Of a stretch of 64,000 bases of DNA, positions 33,559 through 44,754 are shown piece by piece. The DNA is from Pyrenochaeta sp. MPI-SDFR-AT-0127 (lineage: Eukaryota > Ascomycota > Dothideomycetes > Pleosporales > Cucurbitariaceae): positions 62,001 to 126,000 of the forward strand of contig JAGTJM010000081.1 in NCBI GenBank assembly GCA_020747015.1, given 5' to 3'. The translations under genes and the position numbers were made by a program. How positions within the stretch are numbered: the first letter of the stretch is position 1; the number at the start of each line of letters is the position of its first letter. The notes under the pieces were generated by a model. It made no database searches. It worked only from the letters and a program-made list of their open reading frames with translations, and had not been told where the DNA came from.

Positions 33559-35815
33559 GATGCCGAGACTGGATATGAAAGTTGGATTCGAGTGTACTAT
33601 GAGGTTAAGAATTTTCGGTTAGTCTATGAATTAACGAACAGATGATTTGATTGACAAGTCCTTGTTGACAAATCTGGTTACTTTTGGTTGTTTGTATCTT
33701 GAATTATTTGTTTCGTGAGGATGATGTCCCCACTACCTTTTCGCTCTTAGAGATGGTCTTTCTTTCTAGTGCCAATCTTGTCAACTCATTTTCCATGCAA
33801 CAAAACATCTTTCATAGTGTCATGCTGACCTCTAGTGACTTGATATGTGTCATTGAATGCGTTTAAACCCTCGACTCTTATCAATTGATCTTGGTCCGCA
33901 CCATGCGAGACGAAACGGTCGGCTGCTATCTCGTCGCATGGTCTCCGCGTCAACTCCGCAGCATATGCTCCAGGCCCACTATTGAGACCTATGCCAGCCT
34001 TGACCGCCATCTTTGATGAATACAAATAAGGTTTCCAGAAATACAAGGCCTTAACTTCACAAACTATTTGTCGCCATTTATGACCGGAGAGGATTTTCGA
34101 TTGTGCGATGTAGAAACAAAAAAAATTAGAAATTGAGCAAGGTACAAAGAATGATCAGTGTTCCAATGAGCGGTCGACGATGCCCACTCGATCCTGAGTA
34201 TTATGGCCTGGACTTTCTACGGCTCGTCGCCAGCAACGATTTCATCCGCGGAGTCTTTCGCGGTTATTCAGGTTCGAAGCTAGTGTCCATAGTGCGACCC
34301 GTACACCTTCGACCGGCAGCAGGCTTTACTGTCCCATTCTCCCCGGTTTACTGTCTTGTCCCGTGTCTTCGATGCTCGGCGCGCACGATAGGTGCCTTAG
34401 TCGCCCCATCGTGAAGTTCGCGTGAAGGTGATGGCGATAATGTCAGGGCAGGGGTTCGAGCCGATATGCTAAGCTTTTCGCTAAACGATCGTGCCCTAGG
34501 GGTTGCCTTTTAAGGAGTTTCGGCTTCGGGTCCCCTCGAGAATGTCCGTACGAGACCAGCGCCATCGCATCAAAAGCCGAATGCTCAACAAATACACAGG
34601 CGTTCATTGGACAAATGCTTTTGAGCAACTTTCCCCACTATTCAACAACACATTCGACGAAGCGATGCCAATGCGGTGGACAAAATCCTCTTTTCTTGGA
34701 AGACCGAAGGAACCGCGGAAAAGAATCATCTTGTCTTCACATTGTCTTTGTCCCCGTTCATGTGGCACACGTACCTATTTGTTGCCTCCATTTATTTCAG
34801 CTCGCACAGTGTACGAATTTTGCATAGACGGCGAGGCAATTACACGCACGCATAATGAACTCTTGCCATGCCGATATTGCCCTGCGGCTCTTTACACTCT
34901 TCAAGCCGGCACAGGGATTACATTAAAAGATCTGGCAACGTCATGCCTACTCTGGCTACCTTGGAGCCTGAAGAAAGCTTCAACTTGCCTCAAACGCATG
35001 GCGCCTTTGTTCAAACCGCGGGGCCGTAGCGATCGTCTTTAGCGCGTAGTAGCTCAGCTCCACGCTCGCTAACCTCACGTCGCTTGAAACAATCTCTCCA
35101 CAGCTTTCTTTAGAAACATCATGTTTCGACTTAGAGAGTACGAAGGCGCCAAACAGTCGTTCCTTGTATTGACGAATCATCCTGAAAGTTTCAAGGCAGA
35201 ATCTACCGTCAAACTGCGCTATCAAGACTATCGACCATGTTGCGAGGCCAACATCCCCGAGACACATCAATGGCTTTCAGTGCCGGAAAGTAAAACAATT
35301 GATGAGAATGCCACACGCAACTAATATCTGGGCTCACAGATTCGATAGTCTTAGGTGTACGCCGCATGCCTTGTGAATCGGTACCCACCTTGCCGAACCG
35401 ACTTTCTATGAGATGATCGACAATGTTGACTACCTGTCATGCCGCTAGCGAGGAGGCGTATATCTTTGGCTGCCCTTGGCATTGTCTCCGTGCTTCCCGT
35501 ACTAGCACGAGCCAATCTCCTCACCATCTCGACACCATTCTAGCAGTCCGCCATGGTTATCCATCACAAATTTTAACCTTTTGGGCTTGGTGCTCGGAGT
35601 ACGGGTTGCTTCTACTAAGGCCATGGCATTAGTAGGCTTGAATTGCGATTACTATTTTTGCTCACGAATGCAATCTTTGAAAATGTATAAAGAGCCCTGA
35701 ACATCTCGGCTGGCTCAATATCTCCAGGTCACTACAATCTTTCGCTTCTCCAAATATCTTACCACCCTGTCCGTCTTTCATTCATAAGTTCGTCACCAAA
35801 CCAAACATAAACATA
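33559..35815. other. Long intergenic stretch, no gene recognised
   Basis: About 2.25 kb. A 179-codon frame at 34503-35042 (+) shows no domain. The end of the stretch is the peroxidase promoter. Confidence 0.45.
35686..35691 (+). promoter_or_regulatory. TATA-like box upstream of the peroxidase
   Basis: TATAAA about 125 bp before the peroxidase ATG, followed by pyrimidine-rich leader sequence (CTTTCGCTTCTCC). Placement suits a core promoter. Not tested. Confidence 0.4.
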
Positions 35816-36822
35816 ATGTATATCGGGTCTATTGTCGTCACGGCTTTAGCTGCTGCAAGCACCACGCAAGCATTCAGCGTCGCTGAAGAAGCTCGCTCCG
35901 CAGCCCAAAACTCAAAGCGCACAATCAAAACTCTCCTAAACTTAGTCGGTGGTCTTTTCGGCAAGCAGCAAACTACAACTTGCCCCGCTGTATGGAGTCA
36001 AATTTCCACCACCCTCACTGCACAATTTCTGGCAGACGGCCAATGTACCGATGCAGCACGCGCAGCTATCCGAGGAGCCTTCCATGACTGCTTCAACGGA
36101 GCTTGCGATGGTTCCTTAATCTTGGCAAATGAGTGCTCCAATCCAGAGAATAGAGGACTTGAGCGGTTATGTGGCAATCTTGCAAACGTTGCGACTCAAA
36201 CTAAAGTCGGTTACGCCGATCTTATCCAGTTTGCCGCTGCACATGCGATCAAAACTTGCCCAGGTGGGCCCACGGTACCTGTCAAGGTTGGCCGCAAGGA
36301 TTCTAGTACTCCAAATCCTCAAGGTGTATTACCAGCTCATAACGCTGGTGGTGGCGACCTTGTCAAACTCTTTGGTACGTGTAACTTAGATTTAACACAT
36401 GTAACATTCACTAATGATCTTCAGCATCTAAAGGTTTCTCGCCCATTGATCTCGCCGCCCTGATTGGCGCCCACACCACCGCAAAGCAACGGACTACGGA
36501 CCCTTCCAAAGCTGGTGCAGCCCTAGACTCCACTGTCGGCACCTGGGACAACAAATTCTACTCCGAAACCAAAAACGGCAAGGCACCTTTCACCCTCCAA
36601 GCTGATAAGAATATTGCCCAGAATCCACTTACGGCAATTCCATTCGGTACTTTCGCCCTGAGCAAGGCCGCTTGGGACGTGGCCTTTGTCAATGCGATGA
36701 CAAAGATGAGCATGTTGGGTGTTGATAAGAATGGTCTGATCGATTGCACATCTGCGCTTCCTGGTGGGAGTAGGAAGAGGGAAATCAAGAGCGCCAATCT
36801 ATTTGATCGTCTTAAGTGGTAG
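35816..36822 (+). CDS. Secreted class II (fungal plant-type) haem peroxidase
   Basis: Exons 35816-36374 and 36425-36822; 318 residues. The 50-nt intron splits an Ala codon. A signal peptide of about 19 residues is followed by a basic pro-like stretch ending KR. The distal haem side is RGAFHDC (Arg86, His90) and the calcium-site region is CDGSLILANEC. KVGYADLIQFAAAHAIKTCPGG and VPVKVGRKDSS follow, then the proximal histidine in LIGAHTTAK (His203). The shape is that of the catalase-peroxidase superfamily's class II, in the generic ascomycete group rather than a proven lignin peroxidase. No complete Mn site was identified. Hydrogen peroxide-driven oxidation of phenolics outside the cell is the expected role. 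Confidence 0.88.
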
Positions 36823-37413
36823 ATGGATCTTATGGTGGTCGGGGAAAACTAGTTCCATTCAAAACAAGCTCAGTCATTCTGTATTGGGGATAACGTGCAC
36901 AGGTATCCATATGCAGGCGTCAAAGGTATACCGAGGTGTTATGGCGTCAAAACTTCCACATTGTAAATATTAGGCAGGAAATTTTCTGGTTGCTTTCCAC
37001 ACGATTTTGAGTACGATGTTAATTTATAAAGCCATGTCCGCCAATCAAAAAGATTCACAACACTCATTCTCTCAGTTATCGTGACTTTATCCTGTACTTT
37101 GTCTTTCACATTCTACAGCTGTGTTATATCGAGCCGTTCACTATAAAACCTCGATCGCTCGTGCACTGGCAGTTCATCATTGACTCCAATTGACTTACAT
37201 CGAGGCTCATTATCAATGAATATGAAGACTAATGATACATGCCGCACGTTACGATGATCCTATAGACAAGCGTATGACAGGATCCTGCCTAGCTAAGAAC
37301 GCAGACATAGTTTTCTAGCGCGTCACAATGATACTTGCAATTCTTAGCCAATCCGCTCTTCCTCTAATACAGTCCGAATTTGTGTGTTATGAATTGCTTG
37401 ACAGCTCATAGAG
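36823..37413. other. Intergenic, nothing recognised
   Basis: 3' flank of the peroxidase and degraded sequence beyond the HET relic. Mildly AT-rich. Confidence 0.45.
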
Positions 37414-37657
37414 GTTTAACTTCAATACAGCATGTGTCAGCCCAGGAATACTAGATGCCGTCGCGAGCTACGTATTTACCGCAGAGCAGTATCTTTTAGT
37501 AGCCAGCCTTATTTGCACCGGTTTTATACACTAGATCTTCGTAAAAATGCTCATCATCGTCCCAGGTGTGAGAGAGAATGGCATAAGGCGGAATTTGCTT
37601 CCGGCTAAAATCCGTCAAGGTCAGTCCCTTAGAATTATCGAAGTGGAGCAATCGCAT
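37414..37657 (-). pseudogene. Relic of a HET (heterokaryon incompatibility) domain gene
   Basis: From an ATG at 37657 the frame reads MRLLHFDNSKGLTLTDF, then IPPYAILSHTWDDDE, the standard opening of HET-domain proteins. It continues as KTGANKAGY, a stop, KILLCGKYVARDGI, a stop, and YSWADTCCIE, which is the next conserved HET block (AGY.KI..C...A..DGL.Y.WVDTCCID). The two stops (TAA at 37496-37498, TAG at 37451-37453) stand where glutamine codons are expected. That makes them CAA and CAG changed to TAA and TAG, as RIP would produce. Beyond the DTCCI block no similarity is visible, so the rest is deleted or unrecognisable. HET proteins trigger cell death on fusion of unlike hyphae; this copy is not functional. 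Confidence 0.75.
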
Positions 37658-38115
37658 CGCGACATCGGCAGCTGTAAAACACGAAGACAGAGATAGCCAA
37701 GATGATCTAGACAATAATCGGCTTGCAAATAGTCGGGAGGGATGACCACAGGTATCAAGTCGGAGGATATCGCTCTATGTATCATAATAGTGGGCTGTAT
37801 AACGGCTGGGCAAAGGTGTTTGGCAGGCTCAGCTGCACCGTCACGTGCAATGAAAGTAGACAAGCGAAGTAAATTAGACCACAAACTTCGAAAATTCAGG
37901 TTACGTAATGTTTTTATTAAAAGTTATTCGAAGCATAGTGTTGGAGACGCGCTAAAGTGCTGTTGTTGGGATTTCATATCAGGAGAAGCTGGGGCGCCAG
38001 TGCATCCTGGAACACAGGATTTAAATGTAGGCCTTGACTTCAACGCGCTGCAATAGCTTCTCAGCAGGATAAATTTCAACGTTCAACTACCAACAATACT
38101 TAGAGAGCATACCTC
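37658..38115. other. Intergenic, nothing recognised
   Basis: Upstream of the HET relic and downstream of the oxidoreductase gene. No feature supported. Confidence 0.45.
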
Positions 38116-39381
38116 TCAAAAGTAGTTCTCCCTCGTGCCCCGCTCTGCACTCCTATATATGGCATCAATCATTCTGTGCCTGAGCACTGCATCCTCAAAA
38201 GTCGTCACTCTATGACCTTTATCGAGTCCAACGCCAGCCAACGCCTCCCAAGCCTTTCCAGTATTGAAGGAAAAGTCCACTGCCTTTTCGACTTCGATTT
38301 CTTCTAACTTATGTTTATCACCTATATCAACGCCATACATTGCTGCCTCTGCATCATAGGTAGCTAATTTGATAGTGGGCTGAAACATCTGGACATGGCC
38401 TGCCATCGTGGCTCCTCCTTCGAGTAGGAGCGAGCCTTCTGTGCCAGTTATCTCCCAGACAAAGTCACGGCCCGTGCGGGACAGGCCTGGAGCGTATGTC
38501 ACGCTGACTACACCGTTGCCCTTTTCGAGGGTACCGGTTATGCTGACATAGTCGTGGGCTGTTTTGGGCGTGGGCTTCGCCGAAGGTTTGAGCTCGGCGT
38601 CAAGGATGATAACCTCTGGGCGGTTGTTGACAAGCGTTGCAGAAATGTCTTTGACCTCGCCCAGGACGAAACACAAAGCGTCAACAGCATGGGCGAAGGG
38701 GACCGTGACCAAGTTCGCACCAGCCTCAACTGGAAGGTAATTCCGGAAGTTCTCGGTAATGAATGAACCAAGTAAGACGCCGTGGCCATACCTAGTCGAG
38801 TTCAGCAATTATCAAAGAATGGCGCTTGGTCGAGGGACATGATGACAAACGTACATGGTTGTGCCCACAATCCTACCCAGCTTACCAGAAGCAACGATCT
38901 CTTTGGCTTTGAGAATTGCAGGATTTTGCCTCGCTTGCAAGCCCACCATGGTCCTGACGCCCTTCTCCTTCGCCAATTGAGCAAGCTCCTCCGCTTCAGC
39001 GAGGTTGCGACCAAGCGGCCATTCGGAGAAGACGTCTTTGCCCGCCTCAATAGCTGGGCGGAGCAATGCATAGTGCTGTAGAACATTGACGCTGACAGCT
39101 ACAATGTCCACATTTGGATCCGAGGCAATAGAGGAAGGGTCATCATGAGTGGCAACTATGCTGTCCAAGGTATACGCCTTTGCCGCAGCTTCAGCGGCTG
39201 ATTTGGAGCTATTCTGAAGCGCAGTGATCGTATACAGGGGCGATTTCTGCAAGTATCCCAGATGAGATCTAGAGGCCCAGGAGCTGAGAGGCAAATTAGC
39301 TACTGTTGCAGATATTGTACTTGTAAACGCTCACCCCTTTGCAGAGAGACCAATGAGGCCGATTCGCTTCGATTCTGCCAT
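38116..39381 (-). CDS. Gfo/Idh/MocA family oxidoreductase (Gal80-like)
   Basis: Exons 39381-39335, 39283-38855 and 38791-38116; 383 residues. The first exon gives MAESKRIGLIGLSAKG, the Rossmann nucleotide loop, completed across the intron by SWASRSHLGYLQ. Further marks are DIVAVSVNVLQHY, KDVFSEWPLGRNLAEAEEL, where the EWP segment stands at the usual EKP position, and VRTMVGLQARQNPA. The C-terminal half has the family's beta-sheet domain. The SEWPLG and NVLQHY forms match the fungal subgroup related to Gal80 and galactose or D-xylose dehydrogenases. Since that group includes both enzymes and a transcription inhibitor without catalysis, the role is open. It stands alone; no sugar-pathway neighbours. 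Confidence 0.85.
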
Positions 39382-39825
39382 TGCGCAGGGTGCTTTGATT
39401 GCGACTGAAGTTCGATGAGACAATGCGTTGAAGATACTCAACAAAACATCAGGATCCCGCATCATTTATCCCTTTCACAATTCACAGTAGCCATGATAGT
39501 CTTCACCGGGATTAACCAATGTACGGCGATTCCGGCGTTAATCGAAGATGAAGCTTGGTAACAAGCAACCATAATGTGAACCGTGACTTGCCCAAATTCG
39601 AACTTTTACGATGTTTACGCTGTGGAGCACGGTTGGTTTGAGCCGCACGATACATTCACGATGCATTGTTCTTTGTGGTTGAGTATTTTTAAGCGATTAC
39701 GAACCCAACAATTTTGCCAAGAAACCCCGTTTCTGCTGACCAAAAGTTCGGTAATACTGCGGCCGGACTACACTTTGGTCCGCTGAAGGACCGTTACAAC
39801 ACTCAAGAACGGTAAGAATGTTTGA
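39382..39825. other. Intergenic
   Basis: 5' flank of the oxidoreductase. No gene; leads into the AT-rich arm of the island. Confidence 0.45.
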
Positions 39826-39912
39826 ACTAAGCTAGTGTACATAGAAGTCGCCCACCTAACTAAAACAAGGATTACCAATTTAATGCGCAATAACTTAATA
39901 ACTACGCTTATA
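39826..39912 (+). repeat. Left inverted-repeat arm of an accessory island
   Basis: 87 bp beginning ACTAAGCT and containing GTACATAGAAGTCGCC. It aligns, in reverse complement, with 45001-45104: about 77 of 87 positions match once a 17-bp insertion in the other arm is set aside. Most mismatches are transitions. The two arms could be terminal repeats of one large element or two separate copies of a small one. Confidence 0.75.
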
Positions 39913-40260
39913 AAATAGATAACTATAAGGCTACTATGAAGACCTTTACTAGGATAGTAGAGGGTAAGGGTTGGTTCTTAGGGATAGAGTAAAGGTAGAG
40001 TAGCACGGGGTAATACTAAGATAGTACGAGGACGCTTCTGTAAAGAGTATTAAAAATAGAGAACTATTTATTACTTCTACTATTTACAAGAATATTAAGT
40101 TAAATATACTAAGCTATAAGGGCTCTAGGTGTAGGTCTCTATATATAAGGAGTCCTAGAGTCCTAAAGTCCTAGAGGTGCTAAGTCCTATTTAGGACTTT
40201 GTGGACTATAGACTATTGCATGATCCTAGGGTCTCGTGTCTATTTATCGGGGGTCAGGAG
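39913..40260. repeat. AT-rich, RIP-like degraded repeat
   Basis: About 350 bp dominated by TA dinucleotides and runs such as TATATATAAGG and AGAGTATTAAAAATAG, with no open frame. It adjoins the left inverted-repeat arm. This is the usual look of a repeat hit by repeat-induced point mutation. No transposase motif survives. Confidence 0.55.
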
Positions 40261-40556
40261 TACTTGAGGTGGCGGCGCCCCTCATCGCATCTTGGGTCGT
40301 AACACCTTGACTACTGTACTTTCACAGACAACGTAGGCACTGCTGGAGCTTCTCGTACAGCTTCATGCTTATTGCTCCACTAAGGTTTTAGTGCATTTGT
40401 TCTGTTCGTAACACTAATTCTGTAGTAAGAAAAATGCACCATTTAGCGACTTAACTAGTATTATCCACAAACAGCGGCCTCCCCACCAGGATTTGACAAG
40501 TGTGTCGCCGATTAAGAAGCACAAACCGCTGAACAGGCCCCGCGGACCCAAATCCT
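40261..40556. other. Intergenic inside the island
   Basis: Normal base composition returns here. 3' flank of the CorA-like gene. Nothing else seen. Confidence 0.45.
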
Positions 40557-42412
40557 CTAGCCTGCTTCTGCTTCTGGCTTTATTTTCACCAAATCTCTGT
40601 TCAGATCTTGCTTTGATTGATATATGCGCCAACCGGTCCATATTCCCCACAGAATCAGAACGCACGCCGTCAACGGAATGGCGACTTTCCAGTAAATGTG
40701 AAAGCGCGGTTTGAACACGGATTCATTCTGAGCAGCGTCCCAGTTGAATATCGGCATTGCGAAAAGTGTCTATAGCCAATATCAGCTGCTTCAATGATCC
40801 TACGCACGAGAGTGATGTATCAAGAAATTCGGTCCAGCTAGGGAGTCCTTGAGGCCTTGCATCAAGAATACTGATCCGTACTCCACGGTCCCTATTAAAT
40901 GCACAATATCGGAGGAGCCATACTCACAGCGATACAGGTCGCCGGAAGGAATAACATTGTTAGGAGCGCGATCGACGCTGCCGCAGAGCTATCCCGCTTA
41001 CTCGCCACGGCAATCGTCATGTTCCACACCGCAACCTGTTGTGCCATGTACGTAGAAAGCTTACAACCCCGCCGTTAACGCTTCTTCGATTTTACACAAT
41101 GAACTTGCTTACCACGTCTAGATATGTCGTTGCTCGTTTCTGGTCAAACTCCGCCTTCAGAATCAGATTACTGCAGTAGTTACCAAGGTTTTCAGCCAAC
41201 TCCAGCAGCTTAGACTGTTCCTCACGCAGTGATTGACCGTCCTCCTTTCCGATAATCTCCACGTTATTGCGTACCACATCAAGGAGCAACAGGAGACCGT
41301 GCAATCTCATTATACATACCCCTAGTGTGGTGTTGGCGTAGGCTATCTTAGTTACGAGCTTATTGAAGTTGATATTTGACGGATCGGACCAGAGTAGAGT
41401 CTCTGACCCATGTAGTGGTAGCTCTTGTTGTATTGAGTTCAACATTATGTGCATCTCGACTATCTTTTCTCGGTTTAACTGGCTCAGCGCTTTTGCTGTC
41501 ATTGCCGGCACAAGCATTGGCTGATTCCATAGGTAGCGGTTTGTCTTGACCAGCTCCGTGAGACGTGATGGATCAGGGAGTCCAGTTTGCTCAAGCACAA
41601 GAGCGACTGTCTCCTTGGTTGAAGGCTTATATGTTATAGCGATTGTATGGTGTCCAGTTGCGTGCAAGCCGACCTTGAAGACGAATCCTAAGCTTCGTAA
41701 GGGCGAGGACAGTTATGTAGCCACTGGAAATTTTGCGTACTGAGAGTCCGCTGGCTGTTCTGGTCACTTGAGTTCACAGATCTAGATGAGTACGAGGTCC
41801 CCTCTCGCAGCGCTTGGAAGAAGTCATTGGGAAGGTCCATGACCTTTGAGATTTGCCTGAATGTCTCTTCTGTGAATGGAATTCTTCTATAGGTTTCCCC
41901 CTCATACAAGAATGATTTCTTTTTGCCTTCCCTACAGACCCCAGTGCTATGGAGATCAATAAACAGGATTCATCGAAGTAAATAGTTGTTCGCGACTGAC
42001 TTACATTAACCGGAGACAGCTCGTTGGGCGAGTACCAGGCTGAAGGTTTGTTAGAAAGGCTCAAGGAATACCAAACAGCAAGCGGTGCGTACCGTTTTAA
42101 GCCACCCGACTATCTCACTGTCGTGAATACTTGCAGGCTCGAAGTCGCAATCATCCTGATATGTCAGTTGGTGGCGCGCACGTGTTCGCAGTTTTATAGC
42201 TATACCAAGCGCAGTGTGTCGTTCTCCGTTCCAAAAAAACTCAGCAATGCATGGCCGTCCATGCTGCTTAGATGCCTCGTATCTTTCGGAGGAGGGTTTA
42301 CAAATAGTCTAGTAGGGAAGTCCCGATCATCGAGGATCGGATACAAACTAGGAGCGGCGACAGTTCCGCAGTGTTTCGCGATCATAGAATGACATATACC
42401 CCACCTCCACAT
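40557..42412 (-). CDS. CorA-like membrane protein (fungal divergent magnesium-transporter-like family)
   Basis: Best model: exons 42412-42206, 42109-42005, 41918-41741, 41687-41113, 41035-40928 and 40769-40557; 461 residues, all phases closing. The C-terminal half is firm. It has a long helical part (YLWNQPMLVPAM..., EEQSKLLELAENLGNYC, TTYLDVV), then VWNMTIAVASKRDSSAAASIALLTMLFLP and TLFAMPIFNW at the first membrane helix, where CorA carries its pore motif. A second helix (AIPLTACVLILWGIWTGWRIY) precedes a charged tail. The canonical GMN signature is absent, as usual in this fungal group, so ion transport is unproven. The N-terminal joins are weaker: one intron would use a poor GCAAAAAG acceptor, and a protein-like stretch (42100-42180) falls inside an intron. 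Partial decay is possible. Confidence 0.65.
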
Positions 42413-43520
42413 GGATGAATAATGCCTTGCACAGACCACTTGGTCCTTAGCCAATTAGAAGCAGTAGATTCGGAAGACCACAGGGTGTGATTCTATGGAG
42501 GTCTATAGCCAAATTCACGGCTTTCTACAGAGGTGTTTTGCAAAGGAATGGGCCTGTGGCCCGAGCTGAGGGCCAGTGCTCGGATGTACAGGTGCCCCAA
42601 ACCGAATCTGGCGATGCTCAACAAGGTGAATTGTAAGGACTGAGCTCTTGGAGCTGGGTAGTGTCACAATTGCCTAGTATTTGGAGCGAACGCTAGGTGA
42701 TCGAACATCAAACTCGGCATTGACAACTACACAAGTATTTTAAGATAATATATAAAGAGTATATTATATTTTACTGCCTCACTACTGTGTTAAAGGTGTT
42801 GGGTATGGGTATAGCACCTGAATTGTATACTACACTGAGAGCTCTTCAACTGCGGCGTTGAATCCGCTACTGGCTGGCATTGACTTGACTTGATCAAAAA
42901 AGAAATAAAGAGTATATTAAAGTAAAGCATATTATAAAGTACTCGCTGTGATGGATCAAGAGGATTGCTAAGGAGCTCAATAGAGATCGGAGCCGAATCT
43001 ATACAGGAGTTCCGCGGCGGAGAAACTATCTACCGGTCTTGGATCAGGAATCTCACGAGGAGCTACGCGCACCGCGTAGCGCATGTGATGGCGACACAGT
43101 GACAGGTAGTGGATATTGACAGAGTCGATTCGATGGATGGATGTGGCGCCTGTGATGGCGTATCCTGTTCGAAGCTAAAACCAATGAGGTAAAGACCATG
43201 CCAGAAGCTGATTGTGCAAGCAAGTGGAACGATAGAATAGCTGTAGAAGGTTAGAGCTCAGTAGTGGTAGTTGCATATCCCATGGGAGAGGCCGGGTAAA
43301 TGAAATATGATATGAAATGAGGGTAACGATTTGATGCCTTTTTAAGCTCATTTCTTGAGTCCTGCTGATATACTACTGCTCAGCTGTCGGATGCGCGGGC
43401 CAAGCTGAGGGGCACCACTTCCACCAGCGGCATTGAAATAAATTGTGTTTCCGGTCCCGCGCAATTTGTCATCTAGGGTATGATATGCCCCCCAATAACG
43501 ATTCATTTTGAGTCTAATTC
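42413..43520. other. Intergenic inside the island, with two AT-rich patches
   Basis: 1.1 kb between the divergent CorA-like and lipase-like genes. Patches at 42735-42775 and 42897-42940 share the exact 15-mer ATAAAGAGTATATTA (42752-42766 and 42905-42919). No gene recognised. Confidence 0.45.
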
Positions 43521-44754
43521 ATGGAACACCGTACGTGGAGTTGCGGCTTTTCGTTCGGACGCTCTGTTGTGGACATTTTCCCCCGCATCCGTCGCCGTCG
43601 CACTGGGCACCCATCAATCGAAGCTGAGCACTCATCAAGCGAAGCTGAGCACCCATCAAGCGAAGCTGAGCACCCATCAAGCGAAGCCGAGCACTCATCA
43701 AGAGAAGCCGAGCACAAATCAAGGGAGAAATGGAGGAAAAGGCGTAACATGCGATTTCAAACGCAGTCTCTTAGATTTCAGTCTCCCGGTTTACGGATCG
43801 TGAGCTGGCCAGAAAGCCCACAAATCGAGTAAGAAGTCCTTTTTTTTTATGAGTTTGTAAGTTCAAGGGCTGAACGAAGCAGCATTGTTTTCGTCCATGG
43901 TCCCAGAGGTAAGCATAAAACAGACTGGATAAAAGATGGCACATTCTGGCCTAAAGACCTCCTTGCCAATGACCTGGGAGATGCGCGTATCGCCTGTTGG
44001 GAATACAAGAGGAAAGTAATAGCATGCTTTGAGGCCATGGGCGGAACCACAATGGAATTTGCTGATGAGATGTGCAACGCTCTGTTCCACGTTGGCGGCT
44101 ACGGTCTCCGTCCATTAATATTCATCGCTCATGATCTTGGGGGGCTATTGGTCCAGAGGGCAAGCAATTCCCTGCTTAAATAGAATGTATTCTCGAAAAA
44201 AGCTAATGATATTTTGTAGAGCCTTGCAAATGCTAGGATAGGAGGTTATCCGATTCGAGAAAGTGTGCGCAACATTCACGCTGTAGTATTCTTCGGTTTG
44301 CCTGGCACTATTCAGAAACAGGTTCAGCTGCTTGAAGATTTTATGCGTGAAAGTTGCGTCCTCCCGGATAGAACCCTTGGTGGCCTAGAAAGGTTGAACT
44401 CCGACTTCTGGGGTGCAGTAGCCGAGTCCAATATAAAGCTTGCCTATTGCAACCCTACGAGACAATGTTCAAGAGCGTGTAGATCTGGACTTGGTAAACT
44501 TGATTCTGTATGTTAACCATCTTTCACCCTTTGTTTCTGTGAGGCACTAATTGTATGAGTAGAGTTTCCTCAAGAATGAGGGTCAACTTAATCAGCCAAA
44601 TAGTGCACGTATAGAAGTGGAGGTTATAAGCATTCCTACATGCCACTGTGCAATGACGAAATTCTCTAGCCGTGGAGATCCTGGATACTCTAAGATACTG
44701 GATTTACTGCAAAAATGGAGCAATGGACCGGTCCCAGAACAGGTATCTTTATAA
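43521..44754 (+). CDS. Lipase-like (alpha/beta hydrolase) domain protein with Ser-to-Asp nucleophile; N-terminal heptad repeats
   Basis: Model: exons 43521-43828, 43862-44150, 44220-44507 and 44563-44754; 358 residues. After an N-terminus with repeats of HPSSEAE the protein reads SIVFVHGPRGKHKTDWIKDGTFWPKDLLANDL, then PLIFIAHDLGGLLV and HAVVFFGLPGT. This is the order of the lipase-like domain found at the front of many fungal NLR and ankyrin proteins (IVFVHGL...W, HSLGG, GTPH). Here the elbow serine is Asp (AHDLGG) and GTPH is GLPG, so hydrolysis is unlikely. ISIPTCHC...KILDLLQKWSNG follows, then a stop, with no NB-ARC or NACHT domain. The first intron would be only 33 nt, so the link between the repeat exon and the domain is uncertain. 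It may be a truncated remnant. Confidence 0.6.
43607..43732. repeat. 21-bp tandem repeat, five full units and a partial sixth
   Basis: Unit GCACCCATCAAGCGAAGCTGA with single-base variants (CACTC for CACCC, CCGA for CTGA, AGAGAAG for AGCGAAG). The length is a multiple of three, so copy changes keep frame. In the plus frame it encodes a repeated heptad of His-Pro/Ser-Ser-Ser-Glu-Ala-Glu type. Confidence 0.9.

Noticed and set aside
34450..34475. GGTTCGAGCC resembling a tRNA T-loop
   Set aside because: Flanking bases do not form the five-pair T-stem, and no anticodon or acceptor arm is found.
34503..35042. 179-codon frame on the plus strand
   Set aside because: No recognisable motif, poor hydrophobic patterning, starts at a non-ATG codon region; treated as chance.
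43514..43750. Reverse-strand frames across the 21-bp repeat (repeats of CSASLDG)
   Set aside because: Repeat length divisible by three keeps all frames open; the plus frame has an ATG and joins to a recognised domain.
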